Assembly: GCA_022647765.1 (NCBI GenBank)
Contig: JALCLH010000001.1
Span: 397,152 to 461,151, forward strand
Direction: 5' to 3'
DNA: 64,000 nucleotides
Source of the DNA: Acidipropionibacterium sp.
GTDB taxonomy: Bacteria; Actinomycetota; Actinomycetes; Propionibacteriales; Propionibacteriaceae
Every line of letters starts with the position of its first letter. The stretch's first letter is position 1. The notes below the pieces were generated by a model. It had not been told where the DNA came from, searched no databases, and saw only the letters and a list, made by a program, of their open reading frames with translations. The position numbers and the translations under genes were made by a program. Shown one piece after another: positions 1 through 9,051 of the stretch.

Positions 1-1217
1 ACGGGGTGCGCATCCACGTCGCCGGGATCGACCTGATCCGCGACGGCGACGGCGCCATGCGGGTGCTGGAGGACAATGTCCGGATTCCCTCGGGGGTCTC
101 CTACGTCCTCACCAACCGTGCGGCGATGGCCGGTGCGATGCCGGAGGTGATGCGCCAGTACGACGTCCAGCCGGTCGACACCTACCCCTACCGGCTGCGG
201 GCCGCGCTGGAGGCGGCGGCTCCGGCCGGGGTGAGCGAGCCCAATATCGTGGTGCTGACCCCCGGGATGTACAACTCGGCCTATTACGAGCACTCCCTGC
301 TGGCGCGCACGATGGGCGTGCCGCTGGTCGAGGGCCCCGACCTGGTCTGTCAGGGCGGGCGGGTCTATGTGCGCACCACCACGGGTCTCAACCGGGTCGA
401 CGTCATCTATCGCAGGGTCGACGACGAGTTCCTCGATCCCGTGCACTTCCGCGGCGATTCCGTGCTGGGTGCGGCGGGCCTGGTCTCGGCGATGGCCAAC
501 GGCACCGTCACGGTGGCCAACGGGATCGGCAACGGGGTCGCCGACGACAAGCTGATCTACACCTATCTCCCCGATCTGATCCGCTACTACTGCGGAGAGG
601 AGCCGGTGCTGCCGAATGTGGACTCCTGGCGTCTGGAGGAGCCAGGGGCCCTCGAAGAGGTCCTCGACCGGCTCGACGAGCTGGTGGTCAAACCGGTCGA
701 CGGCTCCGGCGGCAAGGGAATCCTGATGGGCCCGCAGTGCTCCAAGAAGGAGCTGGACGCCGCCCGGATCAAACTGCGCGCCGATCCACGGGGCTGGATC
801 GCCCAGCCGCTGGTCCAGCTGTCGACCGTCCCGACCTTCGTCGGTGACCGGTTGCAGCCCCGGCGGGTGGACCTGCGGCCCTTCGCCGTCAACGACGGGG
901 ACGCCATCTGGGTGCTTCCCGGCGGGCTCACCAGGGTGGCGCTGAGGGAGGGCCAGTTCATCGTCAACTCCTCCCAGGGCGGCGGTTCCAAGGACACCTG
1001 GGTACTGGCGAACCGCCACCCGGTCGAGGCCCCTCCGGTGCCGGCCATCGAGTTGCAGGCCAGTGCGGCCGAGATCGCCGCCGTGCCGCTGGCCGGCAGC
1101 GAGCCGATGGACAGACCGGACAGCTCGGTCTGGGAGGCCCAGCAGGGCCAGCAGCAGCAGGGACGCCTGAGCGCCCCGGCCCTCGATGAGGCGGAAGAGG
1201 TGGTGAAGCCATGCTGA
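1..1217 (+). CDS. Circularly permuted ATP-grasp protein (DUF404/DUF407 type), 5' truncated by the window
   Basis: The frame is open from the window edge, so the N-terminus is missing and the GTG at position 6 is internal. About 403 C-terminal residues remain. An ATP-grasp nucleotide loop [14 protein letters not shown] lies about 230 residues into the visible part, followed by the family-typical RRVDLRPF. Proteins of this type are predicted ATP-dependent amide or peptide ligases that activate a carboxylate as acyl-phosphate. The 3' end overlaps the next gene by 7 bases, and the order ATP-grasp, alpha-E, transglutaminase is a recurrent conserved trio, sometimes linked to the Anbu proteasome-like peptidase. 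The substrate is unknown. The C-terminal tail after about residue 350 is rich in Ala and Gln and probably disordered. Confidence 0.9.
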   Translation, partial: GVRIHVAGIDLIRDGDGAMRVLEDNVRIPSGVSYVLTNRAAMAGAMPEVMRQYDVQPVDTYPYRLRAALEAAAPAGVSEPNIVVLTPGMYNSAYYEHSLLARTMGVPLVEGPDLVCQGGRVYVRTTTGLNRVDVIYRRVDDEFLDPVHFRGDSVLGAAGLVSAMANGTVTVANGIGNGVADDKLIYTYLPDLIRYYCGEEPVLPNVDSWRLEEPGALEEVLDRLDELVVKPVDGSGGKGILMGPQCSKKELDAARIKLRADPRGWIAQPLVQLSTVPTFVGDRLQPRRVDLRPFAVNDGDAIWVLPGGLTRVALREGQFIVNSSQGGGSKDTWVLANRHPVEAPPVPAIELQASAAEIAAVPLAGSEPMDRPDSSVWEAQQGQQQQGRLSAPALDEAEEVVKPC

Positions 1218-2122
1218 GCCGGATGGCGGAGTCGATGTTCTGGATCGGGCGCTACCTGGAGCGTGCCGAGGACATCGCCCGGGTGCTCCAGGTGCACCTG
1301 GAGGTGACGGCGGAGGAGACCGGGCGTCGGCGCAGCGCCAACTCCAGCGCGCTGCTGGCGAGCCTGGGCGCCGAGCCCACCGAGAAGGCCGGTCCGACGG
1401 AGGTCTGGCAGGTGCTGGGCCATGATCCGGAATCCCCGGTCTCGATCGTCTCGGCCCTGTCGAGCTGCCGGCAGGCCGCCCGGAGGGCCCGCGAGGTGCT
1501 CTCCCTGGGCACCTGGGAGGAGATCAATCGGGCCTGGCGCGCGGTGGCTCAGGGGCAGCTCAACAGCACCTATCAGCAGCTCGCGCTGCGCACCGTGCTG
1601 GACCACTGCTACGCGATCACCGGGATCATCTCCTCGACGATGACCCACGACGAGGGATGGGAGTTCCATCACCTCGGCCGGTGCATCGAGCGGATCGACA
1701 TCACCGCCAGGCTGATCTCGGTGGCGCCCAGCGGCGAGGGCGCCAGCCAGACCGCCACGCTGCGGGCCTGCGGTGCCGATCACGCCTTTCTGATCAGCCG
1801 CGGCGGCGACCGCAGCAAGGGGGCGGTGATCGACTTCCTGCTGCGCGACCGGCTCAGCCCGCGCTCGGTGGTGCACTGCCTCGACGAGGCCGACGAATGC
1901 CTTGAGCGTCTCGACGTGGGGCGGCGCACCGGATTCCAGTCCGACGCCCAGCGGCTGCTCGGGCGGGCCCGCGCCGAGATCGAGTACCGTTCCGAGGGGT
2001 CCCTGCTGGACGGGCTCGCCGATCAGATGGCGGGACTGAGCCGTACCTGCCACCGGGCGACCGACGCTCTGTCGGCTCACTACTTCCAAGGGGCCGACGC
2101 GTCCCAGTGGCATGAGGGATGA
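1211..2122 (+). CDS. Alpha-E domain protein (DUF403)
   Basis: This 303-residue, largely helical protein begins [20 protein letters not shown], the characteristic opening of the alpha-E (DUF403) family. It contains the family motif ERIDITARL at about residue 160. No catalytic residues are established for the family. It is predicted to work with the circularly permuted ATP-grasp ligase and the transglutaminase-like protein that flank it. Its ATG lies inside the 3' end of the ligase gene, and the next gene follows after 3 bases, so all three are co-transcribed and probably translationally coupled. Family assignment is confident; biochemical role is not known. Confidence 0.9.
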   Translation: MLSRMAESMFWIGRYLERAEDIARVLQVHLEVTAEETGRRRSANSSALLASLGAEPTEKAGPTEVWQVLGHDPESPVSIVSALSSCRQAARRAREVLSLGTWEEINRAWRAVAQGQLNSTYQQLALRTVLDHCYAITGIISSTMTHDEGWEFHHLGRCIERIDITARLISVAPSGEGASQTATLRACGADHAFLISRGGDRSKGAVIDFLLRDRLSPRSVVHCLDEADECLERLDVGRRTGFQSDAQRLLGRARAEIEYRSEGSLLDGLADQMAGLSRTCHRATDALSAHYFQGADASQWHEG

Positions 2123-2125
2123 TCG

Positions 2126-2968
2126 ATGACCTCCACATTGCGTATTCAGCACCGCACCGACGTGCACTACGACGGGCCGGTGACACAGAGCTTCGACGAG
2201 GTGCGGATGACCCCGTTGTACTCGGACTCCCAGCTCATCCGGAGCACCTCGATCACCATCACCCCCCAGCCGTGGCACTTCTCCTACGTCGACTACTGGG
2301 GCACCCAGGTCACCTCCTTCGAGCTCCACTCGCCCCACGACCGGCTCACCATCAACGCCGACACCACCCTGGACATCGTCAAGCTGCCGCACCTGGACTC
2401 CGGGATGAAGCTGTCGGAGGTCTCGGCCGGTCATGAGCGCTGGTACGAGTACGTCGTCAACTCCCCGGTCACCAGGCCGGGGGAGGAGCTGCTCGGGCGG
2501 GTCCGCGAGCTCGTCGACGACTCGATGACGATCTGCCAGATCGGCCACGTGATCTCCGAGATGATCCACGAGGAGATGCGCTACGTCCCCGGATCGACCC
2601 GCGTCGACACCACCGCCCAGCAGGCCTGGGAGGCCAGATCGGGGGTCTGCCAGGATTTCGCCCACCTGGTGATCGGGTGCCTGCGGAGCCTGGAGATCCC
2701 GGCCCGGTACGTGTCGGGGTATGTGATGCCGCGCACCGAGGCCACCCTCGGCGAGCCGGTCGAGGGCCAGACTCACGCCTGGGTGCAGTGGTGGGACGGC
2801 GTCTGGAACGGCTTCGACCCCACCAACCTGGTCGAGACCGGGGAGAGCCACGCCCGGGTCGGATGCGGCCGCGAGTACGCCGACGTCGCCCCCTTCAAGG
2901 GAGTGTTCAGCGGGTCGGGGACGACGTCCACCTACGAGGCCGCGGTCATCATCCGCAAGCTTGCCTGA
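2126..2968 (+). CDS. Transglutaminase-like cysteine protease-fold protein
   Basis: 280 residues. An N-terminal beta-rich bacterial transglutaminase-like domain (about 1-100) precedes a transglutaminase core. The catalytic triad is visible as Cys175 in SGVCQDFAHL, His217 in THAWVQWW and Asp231 in GFDPTN. The enzyme could hydrolyse or cross-link amide bonds. As the third gene of the ATP-grasp / alpha-E / transglutaminase operon it probably processes or reverses the product of the ligase. No signal peptide is visible, so a cytoplasmic location is likely. The intergenic gap to proS (about 110 bases) ends this operon. Confidence 0.9.
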   Translation: MTSTLRIQHRTDVHYDGPVTQSFDEVRMTPLYSDSQLIRSTSITITPQPWHFSYVDYWGTQVTSFELHSPHDRLTINADTTLDIVKLPHLDSGMKLSEVSAGHERWYEYVVNSPVTRPGEELLGRVRELVDDSMTICQIGHVISEMIHEEMRYVPGSTRVDTTAQQAWEARSGVCQDFAHLVIGCLRSLEIPARYVSGYVMPRTEATLGEPVEGQTHAWVQWWDGVWNGFDPTNLVETGESHARVGCGREYADVAPFKGVFSGSGTTSTYEAAVIIRKLA

Positions 2969-3077
2969 GCCGAGTTGATCGAAGCGGGACGCCGTTCTCC
3001 GGTAAGATCTGCGCGGATCGTTGCCTGGCCACGCCGAAGGGCGGCGGAGGGCTCAGCGCGGTCGGAAAGGTCGTCAC

Positions 3078-4837
3078 GTGTTGACGCGCATGTCTGAGCT
3101 GTTCGTCCGGACCCTGCGGGAGGATCCCGCCGACGCCGAGGTTCCCAGCCACCGCTGGCTGGTGCGCGCCGGGTACATCCGGCGGGCGGCCCCCGGCATC
3201 TACACCTGGCTGCCGCTGGGCCTGAAGGTGCTGCGCAAGGTGGAGGGCATCGTCCGCGAGGAGATGGACGCCATGGGCGCCCAGGAGGTGCTCTTCCCGG
3301 CCCTGCTGCCCTCGGAGCCCTACAAGCAGACCGACCGCTGGGTCGAGTACGGCGACAACCTGTTCCGGCTGCAGGACCGCAAGCACGTCGACATGCTGCT
3401 GGGGCCCACCCACGAGGAGATGTTCACCCTCCTGGTGAAGGACCTCTACTCCTCCTACAAGGACCTGCCGCTGGCGCTCTACCAGATCCAGACCAAGTAC
3501 CGCGACGAGGCCCGTCCCCGCGCCGGAATCCTGCGCGGCCGCGAGTTCGTGATGAAGGACTCCTACTCCTTCGACGTCGACGACGCCGGCCTGGACGCCT
3601 CCTACGACCGGCATCGCAAGGCCTACATCCGGATCTTCGACCGGCTCGGCTTCGACTACGCCATCGTCAAGGCGATGTCGGGGCCGATGGGCGGATCGCG
3701 CTCCGAGGAGTTCCTGGCGGTCTCTCCCAACGGCGAGGACACCTTCGTGCGCTCTCCCGGAGGCTATGCCGCCAATGTCGAGGCGGTGAGCGTTCCCGCT
3801 CCCGAGCCGCTGGACTACTCGCAGGTGCCGGCCCCCGAGGTCGTCGAGACCCCGGACGTGCCGACCATCGACACCTTGGTGGCGATGGCCAATGAGGTCA
3901 AGCCGCGCGTCGATCGGCCCTGGACCGGCGCCGACACCCTCAAGAATGTGGTGTTCATGGTCACGGCCCCCGACGGCACCAAGGAGCCGCTGGCGATCGG
4001 GCTGCCCGGCGACCGCGAGGTCGACGAGAGCCGGCTGGCGGCCGCCCTGGAGCCGGCGGTAGCCGAGCCCTTCGGCGAGGAGGACTTCGCCACCCGTCCG
4101 GCCCTGGTGAAGGGATACATCGGGCCGGGGGCGCTGGGGGAGAAGAACTCCTCGAAGGTGCGCTACCTGGTCGACCCGCGGGTGGTCACGGGTACCAGCT
4201 GGATCACCGGCGCCGACCAGGACGGCCACCACGTGTTCAATCTGGTGGCCGGGCGCGACTTCACCCCGGACGGCACCATCGACGTCGCCGAGGTGCGCGA
4301 GGGTGATCCCGGCCCCCGACGGGTCCGGTCCGCTCACCCTCACCCGGGGCATCGAGATGGGCCACATCTTCCAGCTCGGCCGCAAGTACGCCGAGGCTCT
4401 GGGGCTGAAGGTTCTCGACCAGAACGGGAAACTGGTCACCGTGACGATGGGCTCCTACGGGGTCGGCGTTTCCCGGGCAGGTGGCCGCCGTGGCCGAGTA
4501 CACCTGCGACGACCGTGGCCTGGCCTGGCCGCGCGAGCTGGCCCCCTTCGACGTCCACGTGCTGGCCACCGGCAAGAGCGCCGATGTCGTCGAGGAGGCG
4601 GCGAGGATCGCCGGCGAGCTCACCGACGCCGGCCTGGATGTGCTCTTCGACGACCGCAAGGCGTCCCCCGGCGTCAAGTTCGCCGATTCCGAGGTGCTCG
4701 GGATGCCGACCTCCGTGGTGGTCGGCCGCGGTCTCAAGAACGGCGTCGTGGAGATCCGCGACCGCCGCTCCGGCGCCAACCGCGAGGTGCCGGTGGCCGA
4801 TGCCGTCGCCGAGATCCTCTCCGAGGTGCGTGGCTGA
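3078..4837 (+). CDS. proS: Prolyl-tRNA synthetase, interrupted by two +1 frameshifts
   Basis: Class II aminoacyl-tRNA synthetase that charges tRNA-Pro. The bacterial long form is recognised from the N-terminal [16 protein letters not shown], motif 2 in [17 protein letters not shown], the editing insertion domain and the C-terminal anticodon-binding domain. The reading frame changes twice. One extra base lies in the CCCGGCCCCC run at about 4311, and another near 4479 in GGGCAGGTGG. Removing each restores a continuous protein of about 586 residues ending at 4837. GTG 3078 is preferred because a GGAAAGG ribosome-binding site lies about 8 bases upstream and the protein start matches the family. 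Because the gene is essential, sequencing indels are more likely than inactivation. Confidence 0.93.
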
Positions 4838-4841
4838 GGCT

Positions 4842-5628
4842 GTGCCCGTCTCATTCCAGGTCATGGTCCTGCTCATCCTCGCCGCCCTGCTCGCCGGTTG
4901 GGTGGACGCCGTGGTCGGGGGAGGCGGGCTGATCCAACTGCCGAGCCTGCTGCTCGGGTTGCCCCCGAACACGCCGGTGGCCACCATCGCCGGGACCAAC
5001 AAGGTGGCCTCCTTCGCCGGGACGCTGACCGCGGCGACCGCCTATCTGCAATCGGTGACGGTGCGCTGGCCCTGCGCCCTGATCCTGATGGCCGGCTCCT
5101 ACCTGGGCTCCAGTGGAGGCGCCCGGCTGGTGCAGTTCCTGCCCAAACGCTGGTTCATGCCGATCGTGCTGGTGGTCCTGGTGGGAGTCGGGATCCTCAC
5201 CTGGCGCCGCCCGACGATGGGTCTGGACGGCCCGGATTCGCTATCGGGGCGCCGGTCTGTACCTGAGGCTGGCGCTGATCGGGCTGGTCATCGGCTGCTA
5301 CGACGGGGCGATCGGTCCGGGCACCGGCACCTTCTTCGTGATCGCCCTGGTCGGTCTGGTCGGCTACGGCTTCCTGGAGGCCTCGGCGATGGCGAAGCTG
5401 GCCAACCTCACCACCAATGCGGCGGCCCTGGTGGTGTTCTGGATTCACGGCGTCATCTGGTGGCGAGTCGGCCTGATGATGGCCGTGGCCAATGTCGTGG
5501 GCGGCTGGGTGGGGGCGCGGATGGCGGTGCGCCACGGGAATCAGTTCGTGCGCCGGGTGTTCCTGGTGACGGTGGCCGGTCTGTCGGTCAAACTCGGCTG
5601 GGACACCGTGACCAGTTTTCTTCCGTAG
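4842..5628 (+). CDS. TauE/SafE-family membrane permease, one +1 frameshift
   Basis: Hydrophobic protein of about 260 residues with roughly eight membrane segments. The family hallmark [19 protein letters not shown] is in the first segment, and a second half-repeat begins [15 protein letters not shown]. TauE/SafE proteins export or import sulfonates, sulfite or related organic anions; the substrate here is not known. The frame shifts by one extra base near 5240 (GATTCGCTATCGG), between the two half-repeats; both halves are intact. The gene begins 4 bases after proS, so they probably share a transcript. GTG 4842 was chosen for alignment of the first helix; GTG 4830 and ATG 4863 are alternatives. 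The stop codon TAG at 5626 is the first base triplet of a 22-bp repeat that recurs at 6011. Confidence 0.85.
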
Positions 5629-5647
5629 TCGCTCAGACCCAGCCGGG
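5626..5647 (+). repeat. 22-bp direct repeat, left copy, starting on the TauE stop codon
   Basis: The 22 bases starting with the stop TAG of the permease gene recur at 6011-6032 with one mismatch. The right copy overlaps the 3' end of the convergent lipoprotein gene. The simplest reading is that permease and lipoprotein genes once met at one copy and that a segment of about 385 bases was inserted with duplication. Confidence 0.85.
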
Positions 5648-6010
5648 GCACCACAGGCTGGCGCCAAGCGTAGATGAGGCGTCTCGTGGCGGAAGAGGCG
5701 TCTCGTCGTTGTGGTGGGTGGGGATTCCGGTGCTCAGGGCCGTCGACGTCGAGTGCATGGTGATGAAATCGGCCACATACCGGCCGCCCTCTGGATAATC
5801 CACAGGCCGGGCCGTATGTGGCCGATTTCAGTGAAGGTCTGTCTGAGGTTCTCCTGGAAACGGCCACCTGGCGACCGCGAACCGGATATTCCAGGCCGTG
5901 GCCCGTCTGTGGCCATGTTCGGGGCATCCAGCACGATCGTGGCCATGTCTGTCGGTGAATGCTGCACTCACTGGATGCCGACGACCAGTGGCCCCCTGGA
6001 TCTAATCCCC
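5648..6010. other. Small non-coding inserted element with long inverted repeat
   Basis: No convincing gene lies in these 363 bases. They hold a tandem GAGGCGTCTCGT pair (about 5675-5710), a long near-perfect inverted repeat (5764-5830), and two copies of TGGCCATGT near 5911 and 5940. Being bounded by 22-bp direct repeats, the segment looks like a small MITE-like or cassette-like element without its own transposase. Identity is inference. Confidence 0.5.
5764..5830. repeat. Inverted repeat inside the inserted element
   Basis: The arm TGAAATCGGCCACATAC (5764-5780) plus CGGCC pairs with GGCCGTATGTGGCCGATTTCA (5810-5830, written here in two parts GGCCGTATGTGG and CCGATTTCA) with one bulged base. 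The loop is about 25 bases. It could fold as a transcription terminator or be the core of a mobile repeat. Confidence 0.75.
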
Positions 6011-6032
6011 TAGTCGTTCAGACCCAGCCGGG
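6011..6032 (+). repeat. 22-bp direct repeat, right copy
   Basis: Second copy of the repeat at 5626-5647 (21 of 22 bases identical). It includes the reverse-strand stop codon (6018-6020) and final codons of the lipoprotein gene, so it is probably the ancestral copy and the left one the duplicate, or the reverse. Confidence 0.85.
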
Positions 6033-6959
6033 CCATGCCGGCATCGCCGCACCGTACTGGAGAGCCTGGGACAGCGGTGCGCTCATCGCGGTGACCGCTG
6101 CGGTGCGCTCGGCCCCACGGGTGGCCGCGGCCACTCGACCCCAGCCGGCCAGGACGCCGAGCTCCAGACTGCTCCACAGGGTTTTCGTCGAGGCGGCGGT
6201 CGAGGGGGTCGCGGGCATGGGATACCCGGGCAGCAGTGGGGTGGGGGTGGCCGATGCGGAGCGCAGCTCGGCCCGCAGCCGCGCCCGTTCGAGGTTGACC
6301 TCGCTGAGCCGCTCGAGTCCGTCCTCGCGCAGCGGATCACTGGCGGGCAGCCGTCCGATGCCCCACTCCAGGCCCGTCGCCAGATCGTTGAGACGGCTCA
6401 GCAGCACCTGCCGGGCGGCAACCGCCGGTTCGGCGGGCAGCGTCACCGGATACACCTGGCCGGTCTGCGGGGCGGGACCGGAAGCGGTGATCGTGGTGCA
6501 GAAGCAGGACAGGCTGGCCCACAGCAGGGACATCCCGGAGTCGGCGGCCTGCCCTGCGGTCCTCAGATAGTCCTTGCCGGCGGTGCGTTCGGCGGCCAGC
6601 AGCTGGGCGGCGGAGACCTTCGCGACGCCCGGACTGGCACTGGGCGAGGGAACCGGGATCACCGGAGTGGTGTCGGCATTGCGGCCGGCCAGCGGATCGG
6701 CCTGGGCCAGCACGGTGGCGTGGCCGAGGTGCGCGGCGGCGATCCCGGCCAGTCCGGCCGAGCGGGCCAGATCCGCCAGGGAGGCCTCGGTGGAGACCGC
6801 GGCGCGCCGCTCGGCGGTGACCTGCGGCGTCGGAGACGGGGAGGTGCGAGCCTCGGTGCCGACCAGCGGGGAGACCCGGTAGCAGCCGGTCAGCCCCAGA
6901 GGCACCAGCGAGAGCCCCACTGCCAGGACCGCTCGTCTGCTGGGGGTGCCGAAGGTCAT
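6018..6959 (-). CDS. Ferritin-like-domain lipoprotein (DUF4439-like)
   Basis: 313 residues from the ATG at 6959. The N-terminus has Arg8-Arg9, a hydrophobic core and a lipobox LTGC with Cys26, so it should be exported and lipid-anchored. The body after about residue 50 is helical and Ala/Leu-rich with a Pro/Ser-rich linker (about 105-115), compatible with the ferritin-like DUF4439 fold. The function is unknown. A gene of this kind next to rimP, on the opposite strand, is common in actinobacteria. It is divergent from rimP with a shared intergenic region of about 70 bases that contains TAGTAT (6985-6990) as a candidate -10 for rimP. Confidence 0.75.
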   Translation of the reverse strand: MTFGTPSRRAVLAVGLSLVPLGLTGCYRVSPLVGTEARTSPSPTPQVTAERRAAVSTEASLADLARSAGLAGIAAAHLGHATVLAQADPLAGRNADTTPVIPVPSPSASPGVAKVSAAQLLAAERTAGKDYLRTAGQAADSGMSLLWASLSCFCTTITASGPAPQTGQVYPVTLPAEPAVAARQVLLSRLNDLATGLEWGIGRLPASDPLREDGLERLSEVNLERARLRAELRSASATPTPLLPGYPMPATPSTAASTKTLWSSLELGVLAGWGRVAAATRGAERTAAVTAMSAPLSQALQYGAAMPAWPGWV

Positions 6960-7028
6960 GGCTGCAAGGGTATCGGTCGTCTCGTAGTATGGCGTCCACA
7001 ACCGCAATCACAACAGGATGAGGCAGGG

Positions 7029-7556
7029 ATGAACGAGAACCAGCTCACGGACGTCGTCGAGCCGCTGCTCGCGCAGTTCGGCATGGAGCTCGACAAGTTG
7101 GAGGTCGTCTCGGCCGGACGCCGCCGGCTGGTGCGCATCACCGTCGACGGGGACGGTGCCGACGGCCACGGACCCGGTCTGGACGAGATCGGCCAGGCCT
7201 CCGCCGCGATCTCCAGAACCCTCGACGAGTCCACCCAGACCGGTCAGGCGCCCTACACCCTCGAGGTCACCTCTCGCGGCGTCTCGACTCCCCTGAGCAA
7301 GCCGCGCCACTACCGGCGCAACCTCGGCCGCCTGCTGGCCGTCACCCTCGAGCCGGTCGATGGGGCGAAGCCCGAGAAGCTCACCGGACGGATCACCGCG
7401 TCCACCGAGACCACCGTCACCCTGGAGGTGCCGGCCCCCGGCTCCAAACCGCACAAGCCGCTCACGGCCAGCCGTGAGATCCCGCTCGACCAGATCCGGC
7501 GCGCCGTCGTGCAGGTCGAGCTCAACCGCAAGCCTGAGAATTCTGAGGAGAACTGA
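7029..7556 (+). CDS. rimP: Ribosome maturation factor RimP
   Basis: 175 residues. RimP assists assembly of the 30S subunit. The N-terminal domain (about 1-85) includes the typical LDEIGQASAAISRTLDE region, and the C-terminal Sm-like domain begins near the TSRGVSTPLSKPRHYRRN motif. ATG 7029 follows a GAGGCAGGG ribosome-binding region. It opens the classical rimP-nusA-ylxR-infB-rbfA operon; nusA starts one base after its stop codon. Confidence 0.95.
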   Translation: MNENQLTDVVEPLLAQFGMELDKLEVVSAGRRRLVRITVDGDGADGHGPGLDEIGQASAAISRTLDESTQTGQAPYTLEVTSRGVSTPLSKPRHYRRNLGRLLAVTLEPVDGAKPEKLTGRITASTETTVTLEVPAPGSKPHKPLTASREIPLDQIRRAVVQVELNRKPENSEEN

Positions 7557-7557
7557 G

Positions 7558-8550
7558 ATGGATATCGATCTGGCCGCGCTGCGGATGATCGAGCGCGAGA
7601 AGGAGATTCCCCTCGACTACCTCGTGGAGACCCTCGAGGACGCCCTGCTCAATGCCTACGCCAAGACCGAGCACCCGGTGACGGGCGCCCGGGTGGAGCT
7701 GGACCGCAAGACCGGCAATGTCGCGGTGATGGTGCCCGAGACCAATGAGGAGGGGGAGATCATCGGCTGGTCCGACGGCACCCCCTCCGACTTCGGCCGG
7801 GTGGCCGCGTCCACCGCCCGCCAGGTGATCTTCCAGCGGCTCAGGGAGGCCGAGGACGAGCAGAAGTACGGCCAGTTCCAGGCCGTGGAGGGGGATGTCG
7901 TGACCGGCGTCGTCCAGCAGTCCTACCGGGACAACCGGACGGTGCGCGTCGACCTCGGCGCGATCGAGGCCATCATGCCGCCGGCCGAGCAGGTCCCCGG
8001 CGAGAAGTACACCCACGGACGCCGGCTGCGGGTCTACGTGGTCGCGGTCCGCAAGGAGGTCCGGGGCCCACAGGTGGTCGTCTCGCGCACCCACCCCAAC
8101 CTGGTCCGCAAGCTCTTCGCCCTCGAGGTGCCCGAGATCGAGCAGGGAGTCGTCGAGATCAAGGCGCTGGCCCGGGAGGCCGGCCACCGCTCGAAGATCG
8201 CCGTCACCTCGCACAATCCCGATGTCTCCGCCAAGGGGGCCTGCATCGGCCCGATGGGCCAGCGGGTCCGCGCGGTGATGCACGAGCTGGACGACGAGAA
8301 GATCGACATCATCGACTGGTCCGAGGATCCGGCCACATTCGTGGGGGCCGCGCTGTCCCCGGCGAAGGTCAAGAGCGTCACCGTCGTCGACCCCGTCACC
8401 CGCTCCACCCGGGTGATCGTGCCCGACTACCAGCTCTCCCTGGCGATCGGCCGGGAGGGGCAGAACGCCCGGCTGGCCAACCGGCTCACCGGCTGGCGCA
8501 TCGACATCCAGCCCGACAACCCCGTCGGCCCCGCCCCCGACCAGCGGTGA
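7558..8550 (+). CDS. nusA: Transcription termination/antitermination factor NusA
   Basis: 330 residues, the short actinobacterial form. The N-terminal RNA polymerase-binding domain (about 1-110) is followed by an S1 domain (about 115-185, beginning GDVVTGVVQQSYRDN) and two KH domains (about 190-325, with GPMGQRVRAVM and AIGREGQNARLA). The C-terminal acidic repeats of E. coli NusA are absent, as usual in this phylum. It modulates pausing and termination. The next gene overlaps its stop as GTGA. Confidence 0.97.
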   Translation: MDIDLAALRMIEREKEIPLDYLVETLEDALLNAYAKTEHPVTGARVELDRKTGNVAVMVPETNEEGEIIGWSDGTPSDFGRVAASTARQVIFQRLREAEDEQKYGQFQAVEGDVVTGVVQQSYRDNRTVRVDLGAIEAIMPPAEQVPGEKYTHGRRLRVYVVAVRKEVRGPQVVVSRTHPNLVRKLFALEVPEIEQGVVEIKALAREAGHRSKIAVTSHNPDVSAKGACIGPMGQRVRAVMHELDDEKIDIIDWSEDPATFVGAALSPAKVKSVTVVDPVTRSTRVIVPDYQLSLAIGREGQNARLANRLTGWRIDIQPDNPVGPAPDQR

Positions 8551-8816
8551 GCGTGGCGGGGGAGCGACGCCCCGAGCGCACCTGCGTCGGCTGCCGCCAG
8601 AAGGGCGACCCGGCGACCATGGTCCGCTTCGTGCTGGTCCGCGGCCAGGGCTTCCGCCCGACGGTCCGGCTCGACCCGACCTCCACGGCGCCCGGTCGCG
8701 GCGCACACCTGCACCCGGATCCGCAGTGCTGGGCGGCCGCCCGGCGAGGCGGCTTCGCCCGGTCCTTCCGGCAACGGGTGCAGGTGGAGGCTCCCGAGGT
8801 CGACTGGCTGCGGTAG
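8547..8816 (+). CDS. ylxR: YlxR-family RNA-binding protein (DUF448)
   Basis: 89 residues. The family signature RTCVGCRQKGD is at residues 11-21. YlxR proteins are small basic RNA- or nucleoid-binding proteins that in some species act on RNase P activity or as transcription regulators. The GTG start overlaps the nusA stop codon (GTGA), giving translational coupling. Confidence 0.95.
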   Translation: MSVAGERRPERTCVGCRQKGDPATMVRFVLVRGQGFRPTVRLDPTSTAPGRGAHLHPDPQCWAAARRGGFARSFRQRVQVEAPEVDWLR

Positions 8817-9051
8817 GCGCAGGAGATCGAAGACGCCGGAATTGGCTGGGACCGTCATGTTCGGTATGCTCGGCAACGCATGTCTTCCGGAAATCACCGG
8901 AGACCTCACCGAACTATGCCCTTCTCCCGACGGAGCCAGGGGCTGACAAGAAAGTGAGCAGTCGCTCATGACCACTCGATGAGTACGCATCAATGAGCAA
9001 TCGCAACATCTAGTTGGCCCGAGCCAACACGGCCGGGTCCGAAGGAGAGTA
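8817..9051 (+). promoter_or_regulatory. infB leader / intergenic region
   Basis: This is the only sizeable gap inside the operon (235 bases), less GC-rich than its surroundings. It holds a small stem GTTGGC-CCGA-GCCAAC (9014-9029) and the repeated short word TGAGCA. A GAAGGAGAG ribosome-binding site lies just before the infB GTG. An internal promoter or leader control of IF2 is plausible but no clear -35/-10 pair was identified. Confidence 0.4.

Noticed and set aside
587-2851. A 754-codon open frame on the minus strand
   Set aside because: It is antisense to three well-recognised genes, low-complexity and without family similarity; an effect of high third-position GC.
4300-4490. Programmed ribosomal frameshifting in proS
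   Set aside because: No slippery heptamer with downstream structure is evident, and similar extra bases occur in a dozen unrelated genes.
3021-5798. An apparent 925-residue fusion of prolyl-tRNA synthetase and a membrane protein
   Set aside because: The frame is continuous only because of indels in proS; the corrected synthetase stops at 4837 and the permease starts anew.
5711-6013. Open frames of 77-128 codons on both strands in the inserted element
   Set aside because: They run through inverted repeats, overlap each other on opposite strands, and have no recognisable protein features.
8817-9051. A small gene or tRNA in the infB leader
   Set aside because: No cloverleaf or CCA-end pattern was found, and short open frames there lack a ribosome-binding site and conservation.
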